NCBI RefSeq assembly: GCF_000378105.1
Contig: NZ_KB899247.1
Coordinates: 124,001 to 188,000, forward strand
Source: Rubritalea marina DSM 17716
GTDB taxonomy: Bacteria > Verrucomicrobiota > Verrucomicrobiia > Verrucomicrobiales > Akkermansiaceae
DNA length: 64,000 nt
Direction of reading: 5' to 3'
Shown: positions 1-8,749 of the stretch, one piece after another
Position numbering within the stretch: the stretch's first letter is position 1
How the letters are laid out: each line of letters starts with the position of its first letter
The notes under the pieces: generated by a model
The model's database searches: none
What the model was told of the DNA's origin: nothing
Seen by the model: the letters and a program-made list of their open reading frames with translations, nothing else
Position numbers and translations under genes: made by a program

Positions 1-2019
1 TTCATTGCCGATACCACGGTAGCGGTCGTCGAGACCATAGACGGTGGTGTTGTACTGGTCGTGTGAACGCAGTGTCTGAAGTACGAGAGTGTCGGACTTG
101 CTTTGTTGGAAGATGCTAAGCTCGGACTTATGGAAGTTGGCCTTCTTGGTTGCCGTGTTCCAGACGCGATCTTTCACATCATTCTGAAGGTAGAATCCGC
201 CCGGTGTGCGCACGCGCTCGTTGAAGTTCTCAAAGCCAGGAATGCTGGCTTCGATGGCATCGCGAATGAGGTCGTAGTTAGCGCCTAGTTCCAGCCAGTT
301 GACGTGTTCTGTATTCCCAACTGCTTTGTCTGCGAGGTGCGCTACGATGTTTGGCTCTGACATGAGTGTGTCGGAGATTGGCTTTAAGCGGCCCGTGGAC
401 ATGTGCACGATTCCCATGGAATTTTCACAAGTGATGAACTGTGGGGCAGTCGCATTCCCAGTGAAGTCAAGCTCTGTGCGGCCGATGCATGGTAGGATGA
501 GGCCGGTCTTGCCTGTCACGAGGAGTGAACGGTTGAGCTTGGTGACCACGTGTGCAGTTAGGTCACAATTTTGCAGCGCCTCGGCGGTGAAATCTGTGTC
601 AGGGGCTGCTTGCAGGAAGTTTCCACCCATGGCGAAGAAGAATTTCGCTTCCTTCTTGTGCATGGCTTCGATGGCTTCGACCACATCGTAGCCATGTTTG
701 CGTGGGGACTCAAAGTGGAAGGCTTTCTCAAGAAGCAGGTGTTGCTCTTCTGGTAGCTTTTCGTAGATGCCCATGGTGCGGTCGCCCTGGACATTGGAGT
801 GGCCACGTACTGGACAGAGGCCCGCTCCATGGCGGCCGATGGCTCCGAGAAGAAGGTGGACGTTGACGATCTCACGTATGGTGTCGACCGCATTTTTCTG
901 CTGTGTGACGCCCATGGCCCAGCAGGTGATGAGTTTCTTGTCCTTGGCGATGATTTTGCTAGCGAGGCGCTCGAGTTCGCTTTTCTCAATACCGGAATCT
1001 TCGAGAATTTGTTCCCAACTTGTGGCTTCAACGGCACCGAGGTAGGACTCGAAGCCTGTAGTGTGCTCAGCGATGAATTGGTGGTCGATGACCTGACCTT
1101 CCGTTTTCTTATCTTCGGCGACGATACACTTTGCGAGGGCGCGAAAGATTGCCATGTCACCATTCATTTTCACTTGCAGGTATTGATCGGCAAGTGGGGT
1201 CGCGCGGTTCATCATGCCTTTTGGACGCTGTGGGTGCGCAAAGCCTAAAAGGCCAGCTTCTTTGAGTGGGTTGATCGCCACTACTTCACCACCGTTTTCG
1301 ATGCACTCTTCGAGTGAGCCTAGCATGCGTGGGTGGTTGGTGCCCGGGTTTTGGCCTACACTAATAATGACGTCGGCATGATGCATGTCATCCAGGGTGA
1401 CGGTGCCTTTGCCGATGCCTACGGATGGCACGAGGGCTGAGCCACTGGATTCGTGGCACATGTTGGAGCAATCAGGTAGATTGTTGGTGCCGAAGTGGCG
1501 CACAAAGAGTTGGTAAATGAAGGCGGCTTCGTTGCTGGTGCGGCCAGATGTGTAGAAGATCGCCTCGTCTGGATGATTGAGTGACTTGAGTTCTTTTGCC
1601 ATCAGGGAGAATGCATCATCCCATGAGATCGGCTTGTAGTGAGTTGCGCCTTCTTCCAGTACCATCGGGTGCGTGAGGCGGCCTTGTTGGTCGTGCCAGT
1701 AGTCGCTCTTCTCCATGAGTTCAGCAACAGAGTATTTCTCAAAAAATGCAGGATCCACGGTGAACGAGGTGGCTTCTGACGCAATCGATTTTGCTCCATT
1801 TTCGCAGAACTCGGTCATGGCGCGGTGGTCATCTGGGTCAGGCCAAGCGCAAGATGGGCAATCAAAACCAGCAGTCTGGTTGAGGTCGAGTAGAGCTTTG
1901 GTGCCGCGCACTGGACCAGCGGTGCTCATCACGTGCTTGAGGGATGAAATGACGGCTGGGCTTCCTGCCGCCCACGTTTTAGCCTTCTTGAGTTTCAAAT
2001 TGGCGTCTTCGGATTGCAT
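1..2019 (-). CDS. FdhF/YdeP-family molybdopterin oxidoreductase (3' end outside window)
   Basis: This gene encodes a large molybdopterin-dependent oxidoreductase of the FdhF/YdeP family; 673 codons are visible and the C-terminus lies beyond the window edge. I translated it from the ATG at 2019. Near the N-terminus the motif DCPSCAWPDP (Cys 54 and 57) is the hallmark that separates YdeP-like proteins from classical formate dehydrogenase H. Further on, GQNPGTNHPRML and GLCPVRGHSNVQGDRTMG are typical of the molybdopterin guanine dinucleotide-binding domain. YdeP proteins are linked to acid resistance in enterobacteria, but the electron partner and substrate are generally unknown. The visible neighbour is an unrelated divergent gene, so no fdhD or membrane subunit can be tied to it here. 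Confidence 0.9.
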   Translation of the reverse strand, partial: MQSEDANLKLKKAKTWAAGSPAVISSLKHVMSTAGPVRGTKALLDLNQTAGFDCPSCAWPDPDDHRAMTEFCENGAKSIASEATSFTVDPAFFEKYSVAELMEKSDYWHDQQGRLTHPMVLEEGATHYKPISWDDAFSLMAKELKSLNHPDEAIFYTSGRTSNEAAFIYQLFVRHFGTNNLPDCSNMCHESSGSALVPSVGIGKGTVTLDDMHHADVIISVGQNPGTNHPRMLGSLEECIENGGEVVAINPLKEAGLLGFAHPQRPKGMMNRATPLADQYLQVKMNGDMAIFRALAKCIVAEDKKTEGQVIDHQFIAEHTTGFESYLGAVEATSWEQILEDSGIEKSELERLASKIIAKDKKLITCWAMGVTQQKNAVDTIREIVNVHLLLGAIGRHGAGLCPVRGHSNVQGDRTMGIYEKLPEEQHLLLEKAFHFESPRKHGYDVVEAIEAMHKKEAKFFFAMGGNFLQAAPDTDFTAEALQNCDLTAHVVTKLNRSLLVTGKTGLILPCIGRTELDFTGNATAPQFITCENSMGIVHMSTGRLKPISDTLMSEPNIVAHLADKAVGNTEHVNWLELGANYDLIRDAIEASIPGFENFNERVRTPGGFYLQNDVKDRVWNTATKKANFHKSELSIFQQSKSDTLVLQTLRSHDQYNTTVYGLDDRYRGIGNE

Positions 2020-2394
2020 GTTTGCTTGGTTGTTTGGAAAAGGATTGAGGCAGTGAAATTCAATGACTTCTAGAGACTTTGGTCAGTGAAATTCATGGTA
2101 TGTATGAGATGGTTTAGCCTTGGCTGGCGGCAGTGTGCGACGACTCTGGCTCCGGATGAAGCACAAATTTATCTTTTTTTTTCACGAGAAGGTGCATTTT
2201 TCATTATGAATCTTGATTGTGAATCAACGGATACAATCAGGCAGTCCAAAGAATTGTGGGATCTGAGGATGTTATGAGGTGCTAGGCTTCGGTCGTGTTG
2301 TCCTCTCATTCTCGTCGCCTGTGTTTGGGTGTGTTAGTGTTGATTTTTGGTGAGTGCTTGAGTGTCAGTGATTTGTTGTAGTAGTTTTTCCAGT
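2020..2394. other. intergenic region between divergent genes, with a small inverted repeat
   Basis: About 375 bases separate the start of the oxidoreductase from the start of the FAH-like gene, so both promoters should lie here. A 15-base inverted repeat, TTGATT-GTG-AATCAA, sits at 2213-2227 and could be an operator (inference). Short open frames across this stretch have no recognisable protein features. No RNA gene was recognised. Confidence 0.4.
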
Positions 2395-3201
2395 ATGAGG
2401 ATGGTTCGATTTGGTGAGTTGGGAGATGAGCGACCAGGGGTGTTATTGGCAAGTGGGGAGTTGATTGACGCAGGTGCGAGGTTTGAAGATTTTGATCCAG
2501 AATTCTTTGCTGATGGGGGAGTGAGTCAATTGCGAGAGTGGGTGCGTAATGGATGCCGTGGTGGCGTGGAGGTTTGCGATCAGGTGCGTATGGCGCCTCC
2601 GCTGCAAATGTCGTCTTCACGCGTGCATGTGGTTAACCATTGTAGCGTGGATGATGCTGGGGCGCAAATGGAGATCAATTCTGAGGAGGTCACTGTTTAC
2701 GGTGCACGAGACCCCATGTTGGTAGACTCCGCCTCAGCGGTCATCTTGGATTCAGTTTCCGTCGCTTGTGTGTTGGGGAATCCACGCCCAGCATCTCATT
2801 TGACACAAATGATGCGATTTGTGGGATGTTTGGCGATGGGGTGTTTTCATGTACAATACCATGGTGAGGAGCAGGTCTGTTGTGGCATGGGGAGTCAGAT
2901 GCTAACTACTGATGAGCTTGGTCAGCACCCGCTGGATGATCAAATTGCGAGATACTGGAGTAAATTGAATAATCATGTGCAGACTCTAGGGTGGTACAAT
3001 GAAATGAGCCTTTGCATGAATACCCTGTTAGAAGAAGTGATTGCTAGGATTGATTGTCGTCCGGGAGATGTCGTCGCGCTGACGAATTTACTCTGCACGG
3101 AGGAGGCCTGTGAAGCTGGGGGGAATGCCGTCAGAGGTGACTTGATAGAATGTGGCGTTGAGGGTCTCGGGGTGGTAAAGCACCGAGTGGTGGCGGCTTA
3201 A
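2395..3201 (+). CDS. fumarylacetoacetate hydrolase-like protein lacking metal ligands
   Basis: A 268-residue protein with the layout of the fumarylacetoacetate hydrolase (FAH) superfamily. The N-terminal MVRFGELGDERPGVLL is the usual small N-terminal domain, and the C-terminal stretch PGDVVALTN...GDLIECGVEGLGVVKHRV follows the family pattern PGDvi.tGTP...GD.ve..i.glG.l.n.v. Where active members have the metal-binding ExE (as in DYEVELAVVIG), this protein has DSVSVACVLG, with Ser 120 and 122. The later Asp of the NDvSxRD segment is also missing near residue 155. The enzyme is therefore probably inactive, or acts by another chemistry (inference). The frame extends upstream to a GTG at 2362, but ATG 2395 or 2401 fits the family N-terminus better. 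It stands alone between an oxidoreductase and a helicase. Confidence 0.7.
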   Translation: MRMVRFGELGDERPGVLLASGELIDAGARFEDFDPEFFADGGVSQLREWVRNGCRGGVEVCDQVRMAPPLQMSSSRVHVVNHCSVDDAGAQMEINSEEVTVYGARDPMLVDSASAVILDSVSVACVLGNPRPASHLTQMMRFVGCLAMGCFHVQYHGEEQVCCGMGSQMLTTDELGQHPLDDQIARYWSKLNNHVQTLGWYNEMSLCMNTLLEEVIARIDCRPGDVVALTNLLCTEEACEAGGNAVRGDLIECGVEGLGVVKHRVVAA

Positions 3202-3362
3202 AAAAAGCACATTAAGCACTAGGAGTTAGAAGGGAATATTAAGTAGCAGCTTTTACTTGCGCGAACAACAATTTGGGGTATATGTTTGCGTTCCACCGCT
3301 ATATAGGATCGGCGTACAATCGTGCTCGCAAAACCCAGGATCCTAATAAAAATAGGCAGTGA

Positions 3363-6300
3363 ATGATTCTAACTAAATCACAAATGAATCCGGATAGAGC
3401 AACATTAAATTTCCTAAATAGCTTCCCTGAAGAGGCAAGAAAGCGCGGCGATACCATCCAACAAGATGGAGCAGTCACACAAATATTTGGTAACCACTTA
3501 TTCATTCAAGGAAGAGTTGAAGACAAAACTGGCACATTTCGTACCAGTTTGCGCCTTCAAGGAAACCGCTGGTTCGGAAGCTGTACCGCTGAGGATGAAG
3601 TCGTAGCAGGCGCTTGTTTGTACGCTACCATGATGGAGCGTATGTATCGTGGGGAAGATCTACCAGAGAGTCCTAACGAGTTTGATGACACTCCTGTAAT
3701 CGACCTAATCGAAGAAAAGCTGGATCGTGAGCTTGATGACAAAGAGGCTGATTTCGTCAGCAAGGTTGAGAAGCGTTACCGTCGTTACGTGATCGAAGGA
3801 GAAATCCACGATCACGATATGGTGCGTTTGAACCCACGCTGGGAGATTGTTACTTATGATCCACTTGAACTATGGCCTATTCCTCCGGGGGATATTCTCG
3901 AATTTTGGAATTACCTAGCATACGCCTTCTACAAGAAGAAGCTTCCATACCCTGACTTCATGAATGCTGTGACTGACCTAGAGGCAGTGCAGAAAAAGAT
4001 GAAGGACTGGGAGAAAGAACGTGAGATTTCTGAGTGGTACGATCGCATCGAAGATGTGAACGAACGCCCACCTCAGGAAGCGCCGATCAAGTGTGAATTT
4101 CGTATCGTATCAACGATGAACGAAGCGCGTGTGGAGATTCGTGAGAACGAGGCTGAGTGGGTGGTTCTTCGTGAGAAGAATGACATCGACCGCATTGCTT
4201 CACTCTTCGCATCGGCCGCTCTCAGGATGGGGCCAGAGAGTCAGGTGATTTGGGAACATTATTACGCGTTCTTCCAGAAAGAAGAAGCGACGAGTATGGA
4301 TCTCGACACCGAAGCGGCATGTCGCTTCATGAACCGCCTCTTCCGTCAGTCAGCCCTGAAAGGCTTCATAGTGAACTTGGATGAGAAGTACTACAAGGTA
4401 GTAGAAGATCGTCTCAGTTGGGTATGTGAAGACGATCCGTATTACCCAGAGAATTTCGCGCTTCAATTGGTGACTAAAGCCGGCCAGAATGTGTCTCACT
4501 CAGTGCGTCTCCTTCCTGGTCGTGAAGAACTCTATCAATCAGATGAGACAGTGTTCCCTGGGCCACCACGTTGGCTCGACGACACCGAGGTGATGCCGCG
4601 ATACATGATTCCAAAGCAGGTGATCGACTCCCTCGAAGGTGTTGAATTCTTGCGCAAGGTAGGAGCACGCCTTCCTGAGTCGCTCAAGAAGCGCGTGATT
4701 GATCTGGATCTCTACCCGCGTTTTGAGATGCGAATCGAGCAGGGACTCACTGCTGCTGAAACGGAACATTTGGTGATCAATGTGCTGGCTCACGAGAAGA
4801 AAGAGCAACGCACCGAGAAGTTGGTCAAAGAGGGTTGGGAGCTCATCGAGCAAAAGCCAGTGAAGGGGAAACAATTGCTCCGTTTCGCTCGCGAAGACCT
4901 CTATCCAGTGCCTGGGCTACTCCAGGAAATGGGGCTGACTTATGATGATAAGTTAGAAGAATTTAAGACTCGAGTCACTAAGCTCTTCCCAGAGAAGTTT
5001 GCTGAGTGGGCTAAGAATATGCCAGAAGCGGTGGATGTGGAGATGGACTTCAAGCTCAAGACCCTTCTTGCAGACCCTGTGACTGCCGCGATTCGCTTCG
5101 AGGTGGTCAATCAAGATATTGATTGGTTCGACCTCAAGATCGTCATCGACGTCGAAGGAGTGGACCTTAGCAAGGATCAGATTCGTCAGCTGGTTGCAGC
5201 CAGAGGTGGTTATGTCCGTATGGAAAATGGTGGTTGGATGCGTCTTGAGATCAAGCTAGACGACGACCAGCGTGAAGCTGTGACTCGCTTGGGTCTCGAT
5301 CCATTCGACCTCTCCGGCGAGACCCACCGCATGCACGCCCTTCAGCTTGCCGATCCAAAAGCAGCAGAAGTCTTCGACCCGAAAGCGTGGAAACGCATCA
5401 AAGATTCAGCCCAAGAAATTCAAGTCAACCTCCAAACCGAGGTGCCAGATGGCCTTCAGGCGACATTGCGCCCATATCAGGTCGATGGATTCCGTTTCTT
5501 AACCTACCTGGCTACCAACCGATTTGGAGGTATTCTTGCCGATGACATGGGTCTAGGTAAGACGATTCAGTCGATCACATACATCCTTTGGTTGCGCGAG
5601 CAAGCGAAGGACGAAGCGCAGCATCGTCCGGCACTTGTTGTCTGTCCGAAGTCTGTTCTTGATGTCTGGTCTACAGAAGCTGAAAAATTTGCACCTGATT
5701 TGCGCGTGAAAGTGCTACGCACCCGCGATGATCTGGTTGTGGATGAAGCACAAAACCATCTCGACCTTGTGGTGTTAAACTACGCACAGCTTCGCGTCTG
5801 TGGCGAAGAGCTCAACACCATGAAATGGCTCACCGTGATTCTGGATGAAGGTCAGCAGATCAAAAACCCAGATTCTAAGGCTGCGAAGTCCGCCCGTGAA
5901 TTGAATGCGGCTAACCGCCTCGTTCTTACTGGTACGCCAATTGAGAACCGTTTGATGGACATGTGGTCACTTATGGCCTTTGCAATGCCTGGTGTGCTTG
6001 GTTCAAGAGCATACTTCAAGAAGCGCTTCGACAAGCGTAAGGATCCGTCCTCACAGGTGCGCCTTGCGGCGCGTTTGAGACCATTCTTGTTACGCCGTAC
6101 TAAGCTTCAGGTGGCGAAAGATCTTCCGCCTCGTACAGAGGAAGAAGTCTTTGCTGTCATGGAAGGTGTGCAGGCTGACATGTACAAGGCTGAGCTCAAG
6201 CGCATTCAGAAAGCACTCCTTGGTCTAGATTCGGACGAGGCCGTGAAGAAGAATTCCTTTGCCATTCTTCAAGGTTTGATGCGCTTGCGTCAGATTTGTT

Positions 6301-6878
6301 GTCACCCAGGTTTGATCGATCCAAAGTTCCTCAAAGAGGAAAGTGCGAAGATGATCGCCTTGTTCTACTTGCTTGATCAGCTAAGAGATGAGGGCCACAA
6401 AGTACTCGTCTTCTCGCAGTTTGTGTCGATGCTCGATATCATCAAGGCACGCCTTGAGACTGAGAGCCGCCCATACCACTACCTCACTGGTCAGACTAAA
6501 GACCGTAAGGGTGTGATTGAAAGCTTCCAGACAACGAAGGATGCCTCAGTGTTCATGCTCTCGCTCAAAGCTGGTGGTGCGGGTCTCAACTTGACCTCTG
6601 CATCGTACGTGATCCTTTACGATCCATGGTGGAACCCAGCGGTTGAAAACCAGGCAATCGACCGAACTCACCGTATTGGTCAAAAGAATAAGGTGATTGC
6701 TTACCGTCTCCTTACTCGCGACACAGTGGAAGAGAAGATCCGCGTGCTTCAGCATCAGAAGACAGCGCTTGTGACCAATGTTCTCGGTGATGAAGGCTTC
6801 GCAAGTAGCCTCGGAGTCGACGACCTCAAGTTTATTCTTAACCACGGCGGGGACGGTTTCCCTGAAGATGAAGAATAA
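3363..6878 (+). CDS. SNF2-family DEAD/DEAH-like helicase with degenerate SWIM region
   Basis: An 1171-residue SNF2 superfamily ATPase, presumably acting on DNA-bound proteins in the nucleoid. Residues about 40-95 resemble a SWIM domain (RWFGSCTAED then GACLYATMMERM), but the second Cys and the His of the CxC...CxH zinc site are replaced (Ala 76 and Tyr 87). A long middle region of about 600 residues has no motif I recognise. The ATPase follows: ADDMGLGKTIQ (Walker A, near 727-736), DEGQ (near 828), TGTPIENRL, then the second RecA lobe with VLVFSQFVSMLD, AGGAGLNLT and the arginine-finger motif DRTHRIGQ near 1100. Total length and domain order match bacterial SWIM-SNF2 proteins. ATG 3363 is used; ATG 3387 is an alternative. 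Confidence 0.9.
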   Translation: MILTKSQMNPDRATLNFLNSFPEEARKRGDTIQQDGAVTQIFGNHLFIQGRVEDKTGTFRTSLRLQGNRWFGSCTAEDEVVAGACLYATMMERMYRGEDLPESPNEFDDTPVIDLIEEKLDRELDDKEADFVSKVEKRYRRYVIEGEIHDHDMVRLNPRWEIVTYDPLELWPIPPGDILEFWNYLAYAFYKKKLPYPDFMNAVTDLEAVQKKMKDWEKEREISEWYDRIEDVNERPPQEAPIKCEFRIVSTMNEARVEIRENEAEWVVLREKNDIDRIASLFASAALRMGPESQVIWEHYYAFFQKEEATSMDLDTEAACRFMNRLFRQSALKGFIVNLDEKYYKVVEDRLSWVCEDDPYYPENFALQLVTKAGQNVSHSVRLLPGREELYQSDETVFPGPPRWLDDTEVMPRYMIPKQVIDSLEGVEFLRKVGARLPESLKKRVIDLDLYPRFEMRIEQGLTAAETEHLVINVLAHEKKEQRTEKLVKEGWELIEQKPVKGKQLLRFAREDLYPVPGLLQEMGLTYDDKLEEFKTRVTKLFPEKFAEWAKNMPEAVDVEMDFKLKTLLADPVTAAIRFEVVNQDIDWFDLKIVIDVEGVDLSKDQIRQLVAARGGYVRMENGGWMRLEIKLDDDQREAVTRLGLDPFDLSGETHRMHALQLADPKAAEVFDPKAWKRIKDSAQEIQVNLQTEVPDGLQATLRPYQVDGFRFLTYLATNRFGGILADDMGLGKTIQSITYILWLREQAKDEAQHRPALVVCPKSVLDVWSTEAEKFAPDLRVKVLRTRDDLVVDEAQNHLDLVVLNYAQLRVCGEELNTMKWLTVILDEGQQIKNPDSKAAKSARELNAANRLVLTGTPIENRLMDMWSLMAFAMPGVLGSRAYFKKRFDKRKDPSSQVRLAARLRPFLLRRTKLQVAKDLPPRTEEEVFAVMEGVQADMYKAELKRIQKALLGLDSDEAVKKNSFAILQGLMRLRQICCHPGLIDPKFLKEESAKMIALFYLLDQLRDEGHKVLVFSQFVSMLDIIKARLETESRPYHYLTGQTKDRKGVIESFQTTKDASVFMLSLKAGGAGLNLTSASYVILYDPWWNPAVENQAIDRTHRIGQKNKVIAYRLLTRDTVEEKIRVLQHQKTALVTNVLGDEGFASSLGVDDLKFILNHGGDGFPEDEE

Positions 6879-6902
6879 TTTGTAGGAAATCATGAATATT
6901 TC

Positions 6903-6935
6903 AAAACCTTAGGTTTTCATAACCTAAGGTTTTTT
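6903..6935 (+). terminator. Rho-independent terminator after the SNF2 gene
   Basis: A perfect 13-base stem (6903-6915 with 6921-6933) around the loop TTCAT runs into a T tract, 24 bases after the stop codon of the helicase gene. Confidence 0.85.
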
Positions 6936-7026
6936 CATAGGTTTAGACCAATTATCCTAAAAATTATGTGTTAGTAGTCGTCGTTCTACGAAAGAATTGC
7001 TGATACCAACTGTATATATTAAGCAT

Positions 7027-8571
7027 ATGAAACAATCGCAAACGAGTTTACCAAACACACTCTATTGGCTCATTATCGGCGTGTCATTGATCCTCACCAT
7101 TTTGGTGGCTGTGATGCCATTTATCGGTGAAGTTGGCTCGGCCAATGAGAAGGCAGAGGGCATGATGGCTCTTTGGGTTCATTTCTTCGGTAAGTTCCAC
7201 CCATTGTTCTTGCACTTGCCGATTGGTGGTTTGGTGCTCGTATTGATGATGGAAGGCTTGAAGATTCTGAGCTTTGGTCGCTACAAGGCCGACACCACAC
7301 TCGGTGTTTTGTTCTCAGCATTCACGGGCATTTTGGCGGTGGTATGCGGCTACTTCCTCTACCTCTCAGGTGAGTACACAGGTGACCTTGTAGAAGGCCA
7401 CAAACGTGACGGTATCATTTTTGCCGTTCTACTTCTGTTGTGTTTCATTGCAAAAGTTTCCGTGCAGCAAAGACGTTTTGCACCACTTTCTAGCACCATG
7501 TATTATGGCACGCTTGCGGGCAGCGCAGTTCTCATGATGGTGGCTGGTCACCGCGGTGGCGAGATTAGCCATGGCGATCCACTCGCTTCATTACCTAGCA
7601 AGGTGATTGAGAAGCGTTTGGCTAAAGCTGAAGCGAAAAAGGACACCAATCCAGTGGTCTACACTGGAATCGTGACACCAATTCTTGAGGCAAAGTGTAT
7701 TACTTGTCACGGTGAGGACAAAAAGAAGGGTGGGCTTCGCCTCGACACCATCGAGTTCATGCTTGAGGGTGGAGAAGAGTACGATTGCCTCATTCCGGGC
7801 GACGCTGAAAATAGTGCGCTCATCACGACCTTACATCTTCCACTGGATGACGATTATCACATGCCGCCAGAAGGTAAAACTCAGCTTACAGAAGGTGAGA
7901 AGACCATCCTCTCATGGTGGGTGAGCACTGGCGCGTCTGCTACAGCTAAACTGAACGAGCTTGAGCAAAACGACGATGTGAAGACTGCTCTTGCTGGTCT
8001 TGTTAGCCCTGAAGACCTTGCCAAGCAGAAGGCAGAAGCAGAAGCAAAGAAACTGAAAGAAGTGGAGCTTCGCCTCGCTCTTGAGAAAGACATCGCGAAT
8101 GTTAACGCAAAGTACAAAGGTGCTTTATCTTTCGTATCTCAGCACGGAACTGACCTGTCATTCACTGCGGTGAGTTTCCGCTCAAAGATCACTGATGAGA
8201 TTCTTGATGAACTGCAGCCAGTGGCATCCCACGTGGTCGATCTCGACCTTTCAGCCACTCAAGTGGGTGATGGTGCAGTGGCTAAACTGAAGGGATTCAG
8301 TAAGCTTCGTTCATTGAAACTGAATGAAACTGAAGTGACCCCAGAGATGCTTCCAGAGCTTACCAGCTTGTCAGCTCTTGAGAATATCAACCTGCACAGT
8401 ACAAACCTCAATGGTGCAAACCTTGAGCCACTTGCAGCGCTACCTAAGCTACGTCGCGTGTTCCTCTGGAATTCGGGTGTGGATGCAGCAGCAGCTCAGG
8501 CATTGCAGGAAAAACTACATCAAGTACAAGAATCTGACGATGCTGAGGTGCATCTCGGCGAAGAACTTTAG
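7027..8571 (+). CDS. membrane-anchored planctomycete-type cytochrome c protein with LRR-like tail
   Basis: A 514-residue membrane protein. Five hydrophobic segments span roughly residues 10-185; the second begins HPLFLHLPIG, as in DUF2231-like membrane domains. A periplasmic cytochrome c domain follows, with the haem site CITCH at 224-228 and a likely axial Met 279 in YHMPPEGK, matching the planctomycete cytochrome c pattern (KC..CHG...KGGLRLD...MPP). A charged helical stretch around 330-370 leads into leucine-rich-repeat-like sequence (LDLSATQVGDGAV, LRSLKLNETEV). It probably carries electrons or senses redox state at the inner membrane; the substrate is unknown. The frame opens further upstream at a TTG (6997), but ATG 7027 directly precedes the first hydrophobic segment. 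A terminator follows, so it appears to be a single-gene unit. Confidence 0.82.
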   Translation: MKQSQTSLPNTLYWLIIGVSLILTILVAVMPFIGEVGSANEKAEGMMALWVHFFGKFHPLFLHLPIGGLVLVLMMEGLKILSFGRYKADTTLGVLFSAFTGILAVVCGYFLYLSGEYTGDLVEGHKRDGIIFAVLLLLCFIAKVSVQQRRFAPLSSTMYYGTLAGSAVLMMVAGHRGGEISHGDPLASLPSKVIEKRLAKAEAKKDTNPVVYTGIVTPILEAKCITCHGEDKKKGGLRLDTIEFMLEGGEEYDCLIPGDAENSALITTLHLPLDDDYHMPPEGKTQLTEGEKTILSWWVSTGASATAKLNELEQNDDVKTALAGLVSPEDLAKQKAEAEAKKLKEVELRLALEKDIANVNAKYKGALSFVSQHGTDLSFTAVSFRSKITDEILDELQPVASHVVDLDLSATQVGDGAVAKLKGFSKLRSLKLNETEVTPEMLPELTSLSALENINLHSTNLNGANLEPLAALPKLRRVFLWNSGVDAAAAQALQEKLHQVQESDDAEVHLGEEL

Positions 8572-8599
8572 ACTCAAGAAACTCTCTAGATAAACTTTC

Positions 8600-8628
8600 A
8601 AAACCCAGCCATGCGGCTGGGTTTTTTT
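8600..8628 (+). terminator. Rho-independent terminator after the cytochrome c gene
   Basis: An 11-base stem (8600-8610 with 8615-8625), loop ATGC, ending in seven T residues, about 30 bases downstream of the stop codon. Confidence 0.88.
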
Positions 8629-8749
8629 ATGTTCAAGGGGCCCAGTAAATGGAGGGCCAACGCGACCGATTCTCAATGGCTTATAGCACCACACACCTGC
8701 AGTTAAGGTGGGGGAGGGTGTGGCAAGTGCAGCATGCCATCAGTGCGAC

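Noticed and set aside
558-1163. Open frame of 201 codons on the minus strand
   Set aside because: It is a shadow of the molybdopterin oxidoreductase in another frame; its translation is Ser/Thr/Pro-rich with no motif, while the frame used for the gene shows clear family motifs throughout.
2086-2277. Possible small plus-strand gene upstream of the FAH-like gene
   Set aside because: The 63-codon frame gives no signal peptide, domain or ribosome-binding site and sits in the region where two divergent promoters are expected.
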